Below the pieces are notes generated by a model. It made no database searches and had not been told where the DNA came from. It saw nothing but the letters and a program-made list of their open reading frames with translations. A stretch of DNA of 14,135 bases, from positions 1-14,135 of the forward strand of contig SKLD01000285.1 in NCBI GenBank assembly GCA_007123395.1, read 5' to 3'. This DNA is from Opitutales bacterium (GTDB lineage: Bacteria; Verrucomicrobiota; Verrucomicrobiia; Opitutales; Oceanipulchritudinaceae). This document shows, one piece after another, positions 14,101 through 14,135 of this stretch. The translations under genes were made by a program, and so were the position numbers. Positions within the stretch are counted from its first letter, which is position 1. Each line of letters opens with the position of its first letter.

Positions 14101-14135
14101 CTAGGCGTGGGCGGCGGCGTACTCGCGCAAGCCCG
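14101..14135 (-). CDS. C-terminal fragment of an unidentified gene
   Basis: The minus-strand frame ending in TAG at 14103-14101 reads G-L-R-E-Y-A-A-A-H-A, open to the window edge. The amphipathic GLREYAAAHA looks like the final helix of a real protein, but ten residues do not allow identification. The gene continues beyond the window. Confidence 0.4.
   Translation of the reverse strand, partial: GLREYAAAHA

Noticed and set aside
13397..14104. 235-codon plus-strand frame
   Set aside because: Antisense across rpsT, its terminator and the pseudouridine synthase.
1..14135. CRISPR array, tRNA or rRNA genes
   Set aside because: No regularly spaced direct repeats, and no tRNA cloverleaf or conserved rRNA segment was noticed on either strand.

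Overview
The window reads as chromosomal DNA from a GC-rich Gram-negative bacterium. The best guess is Verrucomicrobiota, class Opitutae or a relative. This rests on a divergent pilM-N-O-(P)-Q type IV pilus assembly operon, large secreted proteins with CARDB-like domains and DxDxDG loops, a Trp/Tyr-rich C-terminal tail on one exported protein, and a tiny Arg/Lys-rich COX24/bS22-like protein close to rpsT. The taxonomic call is inference; no rRNA gene is present.

Layout. Bases 1-439 hold no convincing gene, only GC-rich sequence with a REP-like imperfect palindrome. A plus-strand type II toxin-antitoxin pair follows (RHH antitoxin 474-683, PIN-domain toxin 673-1140). A 29-base half of the palindrome recurs, 27/29 identical, across the toxin stop codon. 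Next on the plus strand is a membrane-anchored M23/LytM-type protein (about 1245-1961). A perfect 11-bp hairpin at 2040-2066 lies between it and the convergent minus-strand operon.

The core (12163 down to 2191, minus strand) is one compact operon: pilM-like, pilN-like, pilO-like, a short exported protein in the pilP position, a secretin, a 1343-residue exported RCC1-propeller/CARDB protein and a 382-residue exported Ca-loop/Trp-rich protein. The first four genes overlap by 20, 4 and 4 bases, and the last two are also tightly spaced. PilM, N, O and P would form the cytoplasmic to periplasmic alignment complex and the secretin the outer-membrane pore. The two large exported proteins may be surface or pilus-associated adhesins. 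The propeller plus Ca-binding loop recalls PilY1 in architecture only. No pilin, pilus ATPase or prepilin peptidase gene lies in the window.

Upstream of pilM is a roughly 400-base AT-richer intergenic stretch with three groups of TGTAAA motifs, one of them a perfect 12-bp palindrome, and several minus-strand terminator-like hairpins. Further right, all on the minus strand, are a 32-codon COX24/bS22-like ribosomal protein gene (12563-12661), a divergent RluA-like pseudouridine synthase (12764-13591), rpsT (13661-13909), and the last codons of an unidentified gene at the right edge.
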